64,000 bases of DNA from Metaphire vulgaris (Eukaryota; Annelida; Clitellata; Crassiclitellata; Megascolecidae): positions 3,072,050-3,136,049 of the forward strand of contig CM030859.1 in NCBI GenBank assembly GCA_018105865.1. Reading direction: 5' to 3'. Under the pieces are notes generated by a model. That model did no database searches. It worked only from the letters and a program-made list of their open reading frames with translations, and was not told the origin of the DNA. Positions 1-12,770 of this stretch are shown here, piece after piece. Position 1 is the stretch's first letter. Every line of letters begins with the position of its first letter. Both the position numbers and the translations under genes were made by a program.

Positions 1-417
1 TCCTATAAATGTTTTTCATCTCCCCCCACCAAGAATTCCTGGAAGCGCCACTGTCCACGAGCATTTTGGGCCATTGCTTTTGTCACAGCCATGCATCCAT
101 CCGTGTATATTCTAGGCCTTCTCTGGGGGGGTGGGGGAATCCCCCCAAGTTTTAAAATCCCCCCAAATTTTTATATGTTGCATTGGGGGATGGCAATTTC
201 CCCCCAAAAGTGTGACGACTCAGACCTTGTCCCTTCCAAACATTTCAAAATCCCCCAATGTCAAGGTGGCTAGAATGAACACTGGAGGCATCCATCATCC
301 AGCCGATTAACATGGTTCTGTCATTGTATTCTCAATTGTCCTTTCAATCGATGAACGCGACCTGTTTGCAAATGATGAAGAGGACTAGCTAAGTATATTG
401 CTCTGTCGGTTTATAAT

Positions 418-722
418 CAGTGGCGGTTCCACGCGGGGGATGAGTGGGGATGTATTCTCACCGGACGCTTTTTTTCTTGCAAAACCTATTTTTGTGGTAG
501 AAGTCTAGTAAAACTACGGGGGAAAACTGCGGGTGACTTTTTCTTGCTTGTCAACTAATTTTTCCGTTAAAAAGTGTAGTAAAATTAAATTAGGGATAAG
601 ATTTTCTTTTGTCAGCCTTTTTCGAAAAGTTTATTGATTTTTCCTTCTATTTTCATGCCCCCACCAACTTCCTATGAATTCATTCATTCCCCACCCGCCA
701 AGAAATCCTGGAACCGCCACTG
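418..722. mobile_element. hAT-like MITE, CAGTGGCGGTTCC family
   Basis: Inverted termini CAGTGGCGGTTCC and GGAACCGCCACTG flank about 300 bp of non-coding sequence. The flanks are an 8-bp near-duplication, tttataat and tttattat. The mirrored copy is at 29688-29996. Other members are at 2669-2909, 31459-31761 and 53368-53677. CAG-start termini with 8-bp target duplications are typical of hAT transposons; there is no transposase. Confidence 0.85.
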
Positions 723-1330
723 TTTATTATTATCATGTAGTACTGTAGTCTCACGCAACCAGCCATCTTGCTTCAACCTTTGGACATTCAATATTCTGCA
801 CATTCACTGCAAAATTTTCGAGCAAGATTAAAAGCCCGTGTTTTTAACCTGGCTCATCCACCATAGACCCTCAGCTGGATGTCTGACCGGATATCCTGGA
901 TTTGACCTGGATCTTTCATGATTGAGATTTGGCGTAGCCTACCATAGGCAGACGATTCTATCACCTATGCACTATGAAGTGGCGCTATAGAAGTTCAAGA
1001 CTAGATTAGAGCAGATTGGATCCTTAATGCTGGATTGGATCTTCTTCTGGTGAAGAAGGCAGCCATGCATTCAAGTGTTATTTATTCAAAGAAACCGACT
1101 GAATTGACAGCTTCAAGTGACAAGTTGAAGGCAGATTGTTACGCGGATACACGGATATATTGGCGGAGAGTGCAAACAGAGCGTCTTCAGTCTTGAATTC
1201 GACTGCAAGAGAATCAAGTCGGTGACCACATCAGAAAAACAGACGCACAAATATTGACTCGTGAGATTACATGAGCTGGATCTAACGGGGAAGATGATTC
1301 GTCAGGAATTCCATGCAGTCCAAAGTAGTG

Positions 1331-1512
1331 CGGTGTTTTATCCAGACTCCATGCCTTGGAAGGGGAGGGGGAAATTGAGGCATTTGGGGTAAAAATTGAC
1401 TTGGCTGGAGGGGAAGAGACAGTTCAATGCAAAACTTGTAAGTGCTGTAATTTTTTTGGGGGATGTTGAGGCTTTGGGGGGATCTCCCCTAAAAGACCTA
1501 AATAAAACACTG
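1331..1512. mobile_element. hAT-like MITE, CAGTGTTTTATCC family (degraded)
   Basis: The ends read CGGTGTTTTATCCAGACTCC and AAATAAAACACTG, matching the better-preserved copy at 58821-58992. Target duplication is unclear here. G-rich, non-coding interior. Confidence 0.65.
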
Positions 1513-2154
1513 AAAGCAGTGGGTGTTTGACTACTCCAACCACAAAGTATTTACCACCTCCAACGGGGGGAGAGGGCAGATAGCTAAAAGCCAAGTTTTA
1601 TAACCCCCGCCAAGCTTCGACCTCAACCAGTGGGGTTCAACCCCACCCCCACTCCTAAACCCTGCAAATTGCACACCGAGTGAGTTGCATAACATCCATT
1701 AAGAAATTTATGATTACATGTGTAATGTCAAATTTTAATTCATCGTCATCAGTTCAAATGCACATGAACTCTTTTATTAAGACATCACCAATAAAGACTC
1801 AGAGAACCACGCATCAGATCCGCGAGAAGCTAGTTGAACCTTTTAAAGTTTTATTCTTCTGGTAAAATCTCTAATTCTACGGCACTAATGCAAAGCAACA
1901 GTCGGCGACCGTAGATTCAGTGTTTCAGCAAGATTAATTGCCAGCCGAAATGACTTGAATAATCCACTCATTATCGGCATTCACGTTAATACACAAAACT
2001 CTGCGGGGAAAGAAAACGTTCAGAATTAACAATGATTGATTCCACTCCTTCGAGCAATCCATTAGCCGCCGGGAAGGGCGAGCGACGGTCGAGCTGAGTT
2101 GCTCCTAAATGATCCAGAGACATTGGAAGACGTGTGCGGCAAAAAGTTAAATTA

Positions 2155-2640
2155 CATAGGAGGGACAGAGAGAGAGAGAAAGATATACACAGAGAGAAAT
2201 CGAAAGACAGATACAGAGAGAGATACAGGGAGAGAGACAGAAAGAGATACATAGATGGGTAGATGTATGTATGTATGTATGTATGTACGAATGGATGGAT
2301 GGATGAATGGCTGATGGATGGATGGATGGATGGATGGATGGATGGATGGATGGATGGATGGATGGATAGATAGAGAACTTGTGACGAAAAGTTCTATGAC
2401 CAAAAGTCCGATATCCAAAGAGACAGAGGAGAGACAGAAACGGTGTGAGAGAGGTACAGAAACAGAGACATATATATATGTATATATAGAGAGAGAGGCA
2501 GACAGACAGACAGACAGACAGAGACAGAGAGACACAGGAGAGACAGAGAGTGGGAGATACAGAAACAGAGACAGACAGAAATACAAAGACAGACAGATTT
2601 AGAGAAAAAGACAGAGGTACAGAGAGGCTAAGAAAGTGTG
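2155..2640. repeat. Compound microsatellite (purine-rich, GGAT and GACA runs)
   Basis: Runs of GA, GTAT, GGAT and GACA units. Mirrored in the right arm near 27780-28230. Long open frames across it consist of repeated serine, leucine, tyrosine-isoleucine or methionine-aspartate-glycine tracts and are not genes. Confidence 0.9.
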
Positions 2641-2668
2641 AGAGATCAACAGGAGGTACACATGCTAC

Positions 2669-2909
2669 CAGTGGCGGTTCCACGTGGGGGATTAGTGTGG
2701 GCGCATCCCCCACCGGACTTTTTTTGCATGTCAAACTATTTTTTGGTAAAAGTCTAGTAAAATTCGGGGGAAATTGCCTCTTTTTGCTTGTCAGCTTTTT
2801 TATTTTTCCGCAAAATTTATCGATTTTTCACTCTCTTTTCATCCCCCTCCAACTTTCTTTGAATTCATTTCACCCCCCCCCCCACCAAGAAATCCTGGAA
2901 CCGCCACTG
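2669..2909. mobile_element. hAT-like MITE, CAGTGGCGGTTCC family
   Basis: Termini CAGTGGCGGTTCC and GGAACCGCCACTG, with an 8-bp target duplication catgctac/catgctat directly flanking them. In the mirrored copy (starting near 27530) the distal terminus is eroded. Non-coding. Confidence 0.87.
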
Positions 2910-3063
2910 CATGCTATTCTTTCTCTAAATTTTCTGCATGCATGTAATTTATTCACGATACAAAAGACACACAGCAAATCAAGACGCAAAGCAACTTTCA
3001 CTGCTGTAAAAATGGCTCAGCAAACAGTAAGAGAAATTTCAAACAAGCATACCAACAACAAAA

Positions 3064-3108
3064 TACTAGTACTACTACTATTACTACTATTACTACTACC
3101 ACTACCAT

Positions 3109-3147
<39 letters not shown>

Positions 3148-3165
3148 CACTACTACTACTATTAT

Positions 3166-3197
<32 letters not shown>

Positions 3198-3265
3198 TTA
3201 CTACTACCACTACTACTACTACTACTACTACCACTACTACTACTACCACTGCACTACTACTACTG

Positions 3266-3316
<51 letters not shown>

Positions 3317-3375
3317 ATAATAATAATAATAATAATAACAATAATAATAATAATAATAATAATAACAATAATAAC
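3064..3375. repeat. (ACT)n then (AAT)n microsatellite
   Basis: About 310 bp of trinucleotide repeat changing from ACT to AAT units. Mirrored at about 27030-27370. Confidence 0.95.
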
Positions 3376-4311
3376 TGGGTTATAATCTATTTGACTGTAA
3401 AGCGCTTTTGTCTTTGGCCTTCGTCATGTTTGCCACGCTCTATAAATTGTCCTGTATAGATCTGATAGATAGAAGTGCATGGCTTAGCAGGATGTCTGTC
3501 TGCTCCATCTGTTAGTTTCCAGTGTTGACATCTTTAAAGTGAAATAGTGCGTTAACAACTTGCACCACTGTTCAATTTTTCTCTCATGTATAGAACCGTA
3601 GTAAATGCCAGACCACCGAAGACAAAGGCGCTATTTACCGCCGCGTGCAACGCTCGCGTACATTGCACCTACTCAAAGCCTAAATCATCGGACAGTTTTT
3701 CTCTGATGACCAAAAAATCTGTATTGCCCAGACAGTCCACACTCCACACTACAGTAAGCTTAACCCTTCAGACGCTGTGTACAAAGCCGACATCTACCGA
3801 CACACACACGCACACACACACACACCGACACGCACACTTATTAGCTTAGTTGTTCATGTTTTATCGTAGCGCTACACACTCCGGAGGTTCTCAGCAAGGA
3901 AGATGAAAGATTTCTTCTTGAGCGTAGACAGGGATGCTAGTCAGTGGCGTGCCTGGAGGGGGGGGGAGGGCGAAGCGGGCGGTCAGCCCCTAGGCGGCAC
4001 AAGAACGGAGGCGACAATATACAAGAATTATTTGTACGCACGAAAAAATCGCCATGTATATATTTTAAAAACAGTCATTTGCAATAATTCGTGCAGCTAT
4101 GCATATTTGCATATACTAAGCTTTTCCTATTCAAATTAACATTAGGCAACCAGTCAGTGACGGACGAGGATTCAATCAATCAATCAGTCAACTTCTATAG
4201 CGCCACTATCATAATGCCCAGGGCATCAGCCGATGGAAGATTGGTTGATGCCCGGAGCCAAAGTAAAATGTGGATGCCCCCTCCGCCACCTCGGTGTTAG
4301 GTGCTACCAAG

Positions 4312-4467
4312 CAGGGGCGTAGCCAGGAATTTGATTTGGGGCTGTATAGTGTGATTTGGGGGTATAATTTAAAAAACTGTGAAAATCTTAAAAACACATT
4401 AAAATTTGTAAGGTAATCAGATTTTTTGGGTATACATACCGATATACCCCCCGTCGCTACGCCCCTG
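4312..4467. mobile_element. hAT-like MITE, CAGGGGCGTAGC family
   Basis: Termini CAGGGGCGTAGC and GCTACGCCCCTG around 156 bp. The flanks ctaccaag and ttgccaag are a degraded 8-bp duplication. Related copies are at 39016-39200 and 16592-17073. Confidence 0.8.
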
Positions 4468-5267
4468 TTGCCAAGCAAGAAAAAGGAAGTCGCCGAGTCC
4501 ATTTGTATGCCCCCATCATGTGGATGCCCGGAGCCACCGCCCATACGCCCCCACTCCTCTGCACGCCACTACCACCAGTAGTAAATGAACGGAAAACAAA
4601 GTCAATGACTGTTACCTTTACTTTATTAATTAATAATTTTATTTAATAATTTTGACCACGTTTACTGACGATCAAATTAGGTTTGGAATAGGTGTGGGAC
4701 AATTGGAATAGGGACGGCACCTATGACACCGCCCCGGGCGGTGGCGTAGCCAAAGGGGTTTTTGGGGGTCACATCCCCCTCTGCCGACCCAAAATAATTT
4801 GTAAGCTCAAAAGAGTAAAGACGTAAGGTGACGACCTTTTTTACTTGCCAAGATTTTTCGAAGTTGGTTATGATCAAAACCAACCCCCCTTCCGAAAATC
4901 TTGGATACGCCACTGGCCCGGGTACCAAATAAATACCATAGGTACGGCACTGGAAATATTGTCTTTTTTGCATAGTTTCTTCTTAAAGCAATAATTTTAT
5001 CCAAGCAGAACGTCACCTCGACCAAGATTTACGGCATCTGCTCCGAAATAATCCGGCTTATGGCATTCTAATATGCTAACAAGTAAGAGAGAAGAACAGC
5101 GAGAAAATCAATTTTCCGCAGACGACACATTCCAACCGAAAAAGCGCTATAAAAATGTCGAGAGCAACACTCGTCACCATCAAGCATGAATAATAACACT
5201 GACAACAGAAAGACTGTAGTTGCCGACACATCTATGTGTCTATGCCCCCAGAGGCAAGCCTGTGTAG

Positions 5268-5462
5268 CAGTGGCGGCTCCACCGGGGAGGCCAGGGGGCC
5301 CGTGCCCTCCCCTATTTAGTGCCTGGCTCCCCCAGTGGCCCCTCTGTTGGAACCCTATACTTAATGCTACATACATTAAACAACAAATGGTTGCCCCCCC
5401 CCATGATTAGAAGTTGCCACCCCAACGGCCTCCCCACTTGCCAAATCCTAGAGCCGCCACTG
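5268..5462. mobile_element. hAT-like MITE, CAGTGGCGGCTCC family
   Basis: Termini CAGTGGCGGCTCC and TAGAGCCGCCACTG, with an 8-bp target duplication ctgtgtag/ctgtgcag. About 195 bp, C/G-biased, non-coding. The mirrored copy at 24918-25110 keeps the same duplication. Confidence 0.9.
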
Positions 5463-5799
5463 CTGTGCAGTGACATTTCACCAAATTGAGTTGCCATTAA
5501 TAATATCAGCTTCAAAATGCCATCGAATGACATTGCTTTCGTTCTGAACTTTACACTTTAATCTTTTCGTGGGACCATTATATTCCCAGAACCGCAGGAA
5601 GGAAAATAAACTTACGGCCCTCATGCAAGCAGCTCGTGTATACATACATGTATGTATGTATACATACATGTATATATACACGATATATATATATATATAT
5701 ATCAGGAAAATGACGGACGAATATATATATATATATATCTGTTTTAGTCATTTGTCATAATAGCTTGTCCAATGAACCTTGTCAAAATTGGACCAAAGC

Positions 5800-5801
<2 letters not shown>

Positions 5802-5870
<69 letters not shown>
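5802..5870. repeat. (AAT)n microsatellite
   Basis: About 23 AAT units. Mirrored as (ATT)n at about 24509-24580. Confidence 0.95.
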
Positions 5871-6270
5871 TCCGGTGGCTGCTTCGAAAAACTCCTAAAA
5901 ACACGCCTATTTAACAAAGTCTACAATTTCCAGTCCTGCATTTTCCACCCCGGAAATTTCGTCCGTCATTTTCCAGTCCGGCTTTTCCAGTTATTGACAT
6001 TTTTGTCCGGCATTTTCTTGTCCTGCATTTTCAGCGTTCCCGTATCCAGCACTTGATGTATTAGTTTCAGCATTGACTGATTTTCTCACTGACTGACTGC
6101 TTCGCTGACACAAAAGTGCTGAAATTGGAGCGAAACAAAATCCCGACCATGCTACAACGATCCTACCGTCACTATATATTGCTTATATGGCAACGCGAAT
6201 GATGGGTAAAAAGTCACGTGATCTATAAATGTCTTGAGCACAGCAAATATAGGCTGATTAATGATACTGT

Positions 6271-6612
6271 GATATCACCATGTCAAATATTGTGTATATA
6301 CACACATATATATATGTATATATATACCACCATCATATATATATATATGTTTATATATATACATATATATTATTTCTTTCTAGGCGGGAACCTGTATATG
6401 CAGTATATATATATATATATATTTCTTGTATCTCTGAAAACATATTTGTTTACAGTAGTACACAAGCTGAGACGCATTAGGTTTTAATTATGCGCCTAGA
6501 AAGAAATAATATATATATATGTATATATATATAAACATATATATATTATGGTGGTATATATATACATATATATGTGTGTGTATATATACACAATATTTGA
6601 CATGGTGATATC
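6271..6612. mobile_element. Foldback element with ~115-bp inverted arms
   Basis: The sequence starting GATATCACCATGTCAAATA at 6271 and running through AT-rich repeats to TTTCTTTCTAGGCG returns as its reverse complement, ending at 6612. About 107 bp separates the arms. The mirrored copy is 23764-24105. This is the architecture of a foldback or TIR element; the class cannot be assigned and target duplications are obscured by TA repeats. Confidence 0.75.
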
Positions 6613-6665
6613 ATATATATACATACATACATATATACATATATACATACATATATACATATATA

Positions 6666-6975
6666 CAGAGGCGTCATTTGGAGGCTGGGGACCATGCCCC
6701 CAAGGAAATGAAAATATTAATTTATAAAGTATTAATGTGCATAATGTGCAAAAACAGGGACGTCATTTGGATTGGGGGGCATGTTTGTGTGTTATGTGCT
6801 TGATGTCGAGCAATCCGAAGTAACTAATCGTAAAAAGGACCAACAAGCAAAAAAGTCGTCAACTTTTTTTGCAAACTCAAACTGTCAGGTCGAAAAATCG
6901 CAAAAATTTAAAAAAAATTGAAAAATTTGCAAAAAATTTTCTCCCCCACAAGAAAAGTGTGAAATGACGCCACTG
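6666..6975. mobile_element. hAT-like MITE, CAGAGGCGTCATTT family
   Basis: Starts CAGAGGCGTCATTTGG and ends GAAATGACGCCACTG. It is flanked on both sides by catatata, which is uninformative because it lies in TA repeats. The copy at 49331-49664 has an unambiguous 8-bp duplication. Confidence 0.8.
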
Positions 6976-7041
6976 CATATATATATATATGTGTGTGTGT
7001 GTTGTTTGTACGACTGAGAATGTTTTGGAAGAGCTAGAGGA

Positions 7042-7043
<2 letters not shown>

Positions 7044-7118
<75 letters not shown>
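7044..7118. repeat. (TA)n microsatellite
   Basis: About 37 TA units. Mirrored at about 23250-23324. Confidence 0.95.
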
Positions 7119-7121
<3 letters not shown>

Positions 7122-7485
7122 AATTCACAAACCCATCTCTGCAGAGTAACAAATATTTTGTTCTCATCTCTCCTGCAGCGGCATTTCAAACTGTACACGT
7201 AGTTCAGTTGACAATTTGCACAAAGCGCAGATTTCTTCTTCAGACCACATCGACGGTCACGCTAAAAACATCATCTCCGCAGACCAATAGATTTCAATAC
7301 AAAGAAAACGATTCAACTCTCTTCTCCTGTTTGGCTTTGGTTTCTTTCATTCGACCACAGCTCTGTATTTATGAAGACATCACAGGTAACAGAAAATATT
7401 CACAAATGCCTCTATCCAGGAAAGCATGCATCTTCTCAAATATCAACATTAACAAGGAGATACTAAATGGGGTGGGGGTGGGGTG

Positions 7486-7653
7486 CAGTGTTTACTCTAG
7501 ACTCCGGGACTCAGGGGATTGACAAGGCCGGGGGGAAGTCAGCTAGGGGATGCTGCTGTTAGTTGATGTAGTATGCCAAAATTTCCGAGAGAATTTGAAA
7601 TTTCCGGGAAAAGGGGCAATTCCTCTCCCGGAAGCGGCCTAGATTAAACTCTG
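7486..7653. mobile_element. hAT-like MITE, CAGTGTTTAATCTAGACTCC family
   Basis: Ends CAGTGTTTACTCTAGACTCC and CGGCCTAGATTAAACTCTG, flanked on both sides by gtggggtg (perfect 8-bp duplication). Relatives are at 50220-50391 and 57162-57349. Confidence 0.88.
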
Positions 7654-7917
7654 GTGGGGTGTATAGTGGGGTGTATGGTGTATGGTGTATAGTGGTATGT
7701 GTATGGTGGTAGGTGGTAGTGGTGTATGTAGTGGTAGTGGTGGTAGTGGTAGGTGTATGGTGGTAGTGGTAGGTGTATGGTGTATGGTGTATAGTGGTAT
7801 GTGTATGGTGGTAGGTGGTATAGTGGTGTATGTAGTGGTAGTTGTGGTAGTGATAGGTGTATGGTGGTAGTGGTAGGTGTATGGTGTATGGTGTATGGTG
7901 TATAGTGGGTGTATGGT
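7654..7917. repeat. Minisatellite of GGTGTATGGTGTATAGTGG-type units
   Basis: About 260 bp of imperfect G/T-rich repeats with GGTGTAT and GGTAGTG submotifs. Mirrored at about 22452-22720. Confidence 0.9.
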
Positions 7918-8798
7918 GAAATTCTCTGAGAGCAGAGAATTAGTTCTCTATTACAATTCTGCCGTCCAAAAGAATACATTCTGATCCGACAATATACATT
8001 CTACAGAATACAATGCTTTGTTCTGTAATTAACGACGACTTGTGATCACAAATGTCTGAACGGCATGATAAAAGGTAAAAGTATGTAGGCCTTACACACC
8101 CATAGGCTCAGCGCCCGATAAGGAAAAGGCAATGGGGGGTGTTCCCAGTTAGCCTTACTCTTTCGACCTTATAGAACCTTTTCGGTTTTAGCGTGTTCGC
8201 TTTGTAAATTTTCGATTTAAAGACAGACATTATGGCCTTTGCTGCGAATCAATGCATCAAGTCTGCACTATACGCATGAAGTTACACATAAAGCCGAGGT
8301 AACCGGACCATGGATAGAATCGGTGATAACGTTTGTTGGCCCCAAAACAGCAATAAAAACGTCAAGCGCGCGCGCGTGTGCGTGTGTGTGTGCGTTGACT
8401 ATGAGCACTCATGCACGCCTCGTTCTGGGTTGCATATTGAACCCGAAACCTGCACATCCGAAAACCCGATGCGCCATATAATCACACTAGACCATTCAGT
8501 GCTGTGGAGACTACTGGGAGGATGGGCGGAGCATTATATGTCGTAACTCAACGCAACCCGTCGACGATAGTTAACCAACGCTCCGATTGTGCACTAATCG
8601 TCGTAGACCGACGGTGTGGTCGAATGTAAGTGAAAACGAAAAACAAGATTTGCCAAAACGGATTTGGAACCAAATGGTCGGTCTATTCAAAATTATTTCA
8701 AAAGAGAATTTCGTTATTCGGTAAGTCAACTTTTGTTTGAAAGCACAGTAAACAAGTTACTCTTCAATTTATCAAGATCCTGACTTCTGACACAAATA

Positions 8799-8801
<3 letters not shown>

Positions 8802-8843
<42 letters not shown>

Positions 8844-9215
8844 TAGTAGTGGCAGTGCAGTAGTGGTGGTGGTAGTGAGTAGCAGTAGTGGTGGTAGTGG
8901 TGGCAGTAGTGGTGGTGGCAGCAGTGGTGGTGGTGGTAGCAGCAGCAGCAGCAGCAGCAGCAGCATGGTGACAGCAGCAGCAGTGGTAGCAGGTAGGTGG
9001 TAGTAGTGTAGTAGTGGTGGCAGTGAGTGAGTAGCAGTAGTGGTAGTGGTAGTAGTAGTAGCAGGGCGCGATTTTAGGGAATGGGAATCTCCACTGCCCA
9101 ACTGCATCCCCTACTGCTGCATCCACCACTACATCCCCACTGCTACATTTCCCAACAACTACATCCCTCAAGCTCGACATAACCCCTCACTGCTCCAGGT
9201 CACAAATCGCACCCC

Positions 9216-9283
<68 letters not shown>
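8802..9283. repeat. (GTA)n/(GTG)n/(GCA)n microsatellites flanking a short element
   Basis: Trinucleotide repeats at 8802-9062 and 9217-9283 flank about 150 bp (GCGCGATTTTAGGG to CAAATCGCACCC) related to the CAGGGTGCGATTTGTGACC element family at 51047-51220 and 61122-61278. Confidence 0.8.
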
Positions 9284-9284
<1 letters not shown>

Positions 9285-9753
9285 ATCTATTACAACTCAT
9301 CAGTGATAGCTTAAGAGAATAGCAGTAGACTCACTCTGGATATGACGGGCATTAAAGGTGGACAAATATCCAATCGGACTTTAATCTCAGCCGATATGTG
9401 TTTCACTAATAATATACAGGGTGTCTCAGAAACCTTCCAGCAGAAAAACTATGATTTCTTAAAATTCCTAAATATATTTCTATCAAAATTGCCACACGTG
9501 TACAGGAAATACATACTTTCCCACCTTTGGGCTTATTTTCATCTCATTTGCATGTAAGATGGCCATATTGTGAGATATTAAAAGTCAAACTTTGATTTTT
9601 ACTACTCAGTCGCAGCATGACAGGCCTAAATATCTAGCTTCACATAAATTTGGTTTCATGTCTAGTTGCCAAATTGCCCATCATTGCAGAAAACCAAATA
9701 AATCAGTTAAATAGGTTAAATAAAATACAAAATATCCTTTGCTATGCATAAAC

Positions 9754-9936
9754 CAGTGGCGACTCCACCGGGAGGCCAGAGGCCCGTGCCTCCCCTATTG
9801 AGTGCCTGGCCCCAGTGGTCCCCTGTTGGGACCCCTACTTAATGCTACATACATTAAACAACAAATGGTTGGCCCCCATGATTAGAAGTTGCCACCCCCA
9901 ACGGTCCCCACTTGCCAAATCCTAGAGCCGCCACTG
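9754..9936. mobile_element. hAT-like MITE, CAGTGGCGGCTCC family
   Basis: Ends CAGTGGCGACTCC and AGAGCCGCCACTG, with perfect 8-bp target duplications gcataaac at 9746-9753 and 9937-9944. The mirrored copy at 20434-20621 has gtttatgc on both sides. 183 bp, non-coding. Confidence 0.93.
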
Positions 9937-10747
9937 GCATAAACCAGTGGTTGGGTGGGGTTCAGTAGGCAGTGACCAAGAATTCCCTCTCTTTTCCCGT
10001 AAATACCAAAATGGGTTTCAACAATGCTTGACACTAATCAGGAAAAAACGGCATTTAAAAGGATTTATAGAATTTGTATCTGTATACCTGTCAACTGCAG
10101 GTATAAGCCAACATTCATTTAAGATTACATAGAGAAAAGCCGACGCAGAATACAATCTATCATTTACGATAGATGTTAAAGTAAAGTTCAATTCTGAACT
10201 CGCTTAAATTCTGCTTATCAGTGGCGTAGCCAGAATTCCGGAATAGGGGGTGTCACATCGACATTTTTGGATAAAAAGGTCTGACAAGCAAAAACGTCGT
10301 CTTGAAAATCGTTTTCAACTCTTCTGCATTCTTTTCAATCTCATATACTGTATTACCTATAATACCACCATGAACACTACACACTAAAACTACAAACTAA
10401 TGTTGCGATATAGGGACTTCTGGAAAAAAATGGTATTGATCTTCATCTACACCTGCTGCCAGCCATTTTATGATTTGCCATCGTTAGATAAAAAGTGATG
10501 TCATCAGTTGCAAAATTAAAGAATCAGTATGTATAATTCTCGAAAAAGCCAAATTTTTAGGTAAAGCTCATCTCTGAAATCGGCAAATCATTCAAAGTTG
10601 AGAGAAATTATTATGACGTCGAGTAAAGAAGCTTACGTTCTTGAAGGAACAATAACTTTTTTTTCTATTTGGACAACCTCGTATCAACAATAAAATTATC
10701 TATCATGTCCTCCTTCAGATGATAAAAAGTCCGTTTTGTCAATTACT

Positions 10748-10786
<39 letters not shown>

Positions 10787-10822
10787 CATCTTGTGTATAT
10801 ATATCTTGTATGTATATATACA

Positions 10823-10857
<35 letters not shown>

Positions 10858-11156
10858 GCGCAAATGTTTTGAATGGAGTAGCCAGACACCTGCGTACATT
10901 CATTTTAAAGTCCCGGTCCACGTGTGCTACATATAGTCCATGCAGTCACGATTAGTCGACTAAATCTTTGCAGGGCTTCATTCAGATTACAGCAAACTTC
11001 AAACGTCTTCTCATCGATTTCCTTACAGACAGACAGTACAACACAAAAACAAGCTTTACCTAAACACACATACACACACATACTCAAACACACACATATA
11101 CACAAGCACGCACAGAGGAACATTTTTCGAAATGCCCCTCCTGTAATAGTTTAGAC

Positions 11157-11402
11157 CAGAGATGTCCATGGGTTGGGTTAACCCATGGGTTAGGTTGGGT
11201 TGGATTGGGTTAGGTCGAACTTTTCCGTATTAATGGTGGGTTAGGTTGGGTCAGAAAATAAGTCATGGTTTAAGAAACTGTAATGTATTACAGTGGGTTG
11301 GGTCGGGTCAAATAAACCTCTTATCGGCATGGGTTGGGTTGGGTTGAGATTTGATGGGTTGGGTTGGATTGGGTTGTAAAAGTGGACCCATGGACATCTC
11401 TG
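11157..11402. mobile_element. hAT-like MITE filled with GGGTTAGG/GGGTTGG repeats
   Basis: Inverted termini CAGAGATGTCCATGGG and CCCATGGACATCTCTG, with an 8-bp duplication gtttagac/gtttagag. The interior is mostly degenerate GGGTTGG, GGGTTAGG and GGATTGGG units. Mirrored at about 18971-19217. Confidence 0.88.
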
Positions 11403-11599
11403 GTTTAGAGTTTAGACGACATTTTAGACCAGGGAGAAAGTGAGGATTTGCTTCATATCAGCAAAGGAATCATATTTTTAAAATGCTTAAGACTTCGTAG
11501 AGAAAAACAGCCACGCAGTAATAATGTGCTTTTCCGCCAAATACTGAGACAGTGCGGTCCCATAGGACATCTGTCAGTCCAGACAAATCAAGTCCTCTA

Positions 11600-11975
11600 T
11601 ATCCCTCTCTCTCTCTCTGTCTGTGTCTGTCTGTCTCTCGCTCTCCGTGTCCCTCTCTTTCCCTCCCTCTCTGTCTGTCTCTCTATTTGTCTCTCTGCCT
11701 TTCTCTCTGTGTGTGTTCCTGTCCGTCTGCCAGTCAGTATGTCTCTCTGTGTGTTGCTCTCTGTCTATGTCTGCCTCTCTATCTGTCTCTGTCCAGTTAC
11801 TGTCTGTCTACTGCCCTCTGTCTTTGTCTGTATCTGTCTCCGTCCCTGTCACTCTCTATGTCTTTCTCATCTCTCTCTTGCTCTCTCTCCTCTCCATCTC
11901 TCTCTTTCTAAATCTCTGTCGGTCTCACTCTCACACCCTCTTTCCCTCTTTCCTCTTTCCATCTCTCTCTCTCGG
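11600..11975. repeat. (CTCTGT)n-type pyrimidine-rich repeat
   Basis: About 370 bp of CTCT and CTGT units. Mirrored as purine-rich repeat at about 18380-18775. Long open frames across it are serine/leucine/cysteine repeats, not genes. Confidence 0.9.
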
Positions 11976-12028
11976 CCAGCTCCAGTTAAGCTAAAAATGA
12001 CCATTAGACTATATCTAAATCTTACTTA

Positions 12029-12290
12029 CTTATAGCGCTTTACGCTAATAATGCACTCGCTCATCGGGGCAATCCAGAGCCCCTAAGCAGATCATACTGG
12101 ATTCCATACTGCAATACCACTCGATGGCTCAGTTGGTAAAAGCGACACTGCCTGTCGTCAACCTGGGTTCGATCAGGACCGTCTATAGAGAGAGAGTAAG
12201 GACCCTGTAGGCCTATACAAAGAAGGTTTGTGGACCTTTAGACAAAGTTCAACACACATACACACAAATGCATATTAATTAATAAAGTTA
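12029..12290 (+). mobile_element. tRNA-derived SINE-like sequence
   Basis: GATGGCTCAGTTGGTAAAAGC (12124-12144) resembles a tRNA A box and GGGTTCGATC (12165-12174) a B box, so the head looks like a tRNA-derived RNA polymerase III promoter. It is preceded by a TATAGCGCTTTACGC segment, a motif recurring in many dispersed repeats here. The mirrored copy is at about 18080-18330 on the - strand. Confidence 0.65.
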
Positions 12291-12770
12291 TGTCAAAACA
12301 AAGCTACAAGGCATTTTCCTACACACGCAAAGTATGAAGTATATGTTGGATTTTTTGTAAAATTTGATTGGAGAAACATTGACAAATGCCCCTTTATTGG
12401 CCCCTCTGGGCTCCACGCAGGCTTATTTTACACCCCTAACACCCCCAACACCCGAAACCAATTTAAGTCCGACACCTCCACCCCACCCCACCCCCGCCCC
12501 AATCTCGGTATGAGATGACCTTTCTTTTACTTGTCAGACTTTTGACAGGGACCCCCAGAATTTACCGACACCCCCAAAACTGATAATCCTATAAATAACC
12601 CTTGTCTCAACGGGTCCCGGAACAATGTGATGACTGCACCCCTATCCTTCCTCAGGCCTGAATGCGACACGCGGGCACTAACATGTCCGTCGACGCAAAG
12701 TGGAAACCAATAGCTCATTATCATTACATAGTGGCGTAACCCTCGGAGGCGAGGCGGGATCGGCCCAGAG

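Noticed and set aside
2147..2734. Long open frames of Ser/Leu/Cys or Tyr-Ile/His-Pro-Ser-Ile repeats
   Set aside because: They are translations of microsatellites, open in several frames on both strands, with no domain or splice context. The same holds for 11448-12035, 18363-18848, 21266-21775, 27853-28410, 35400-35702 and similar runs.
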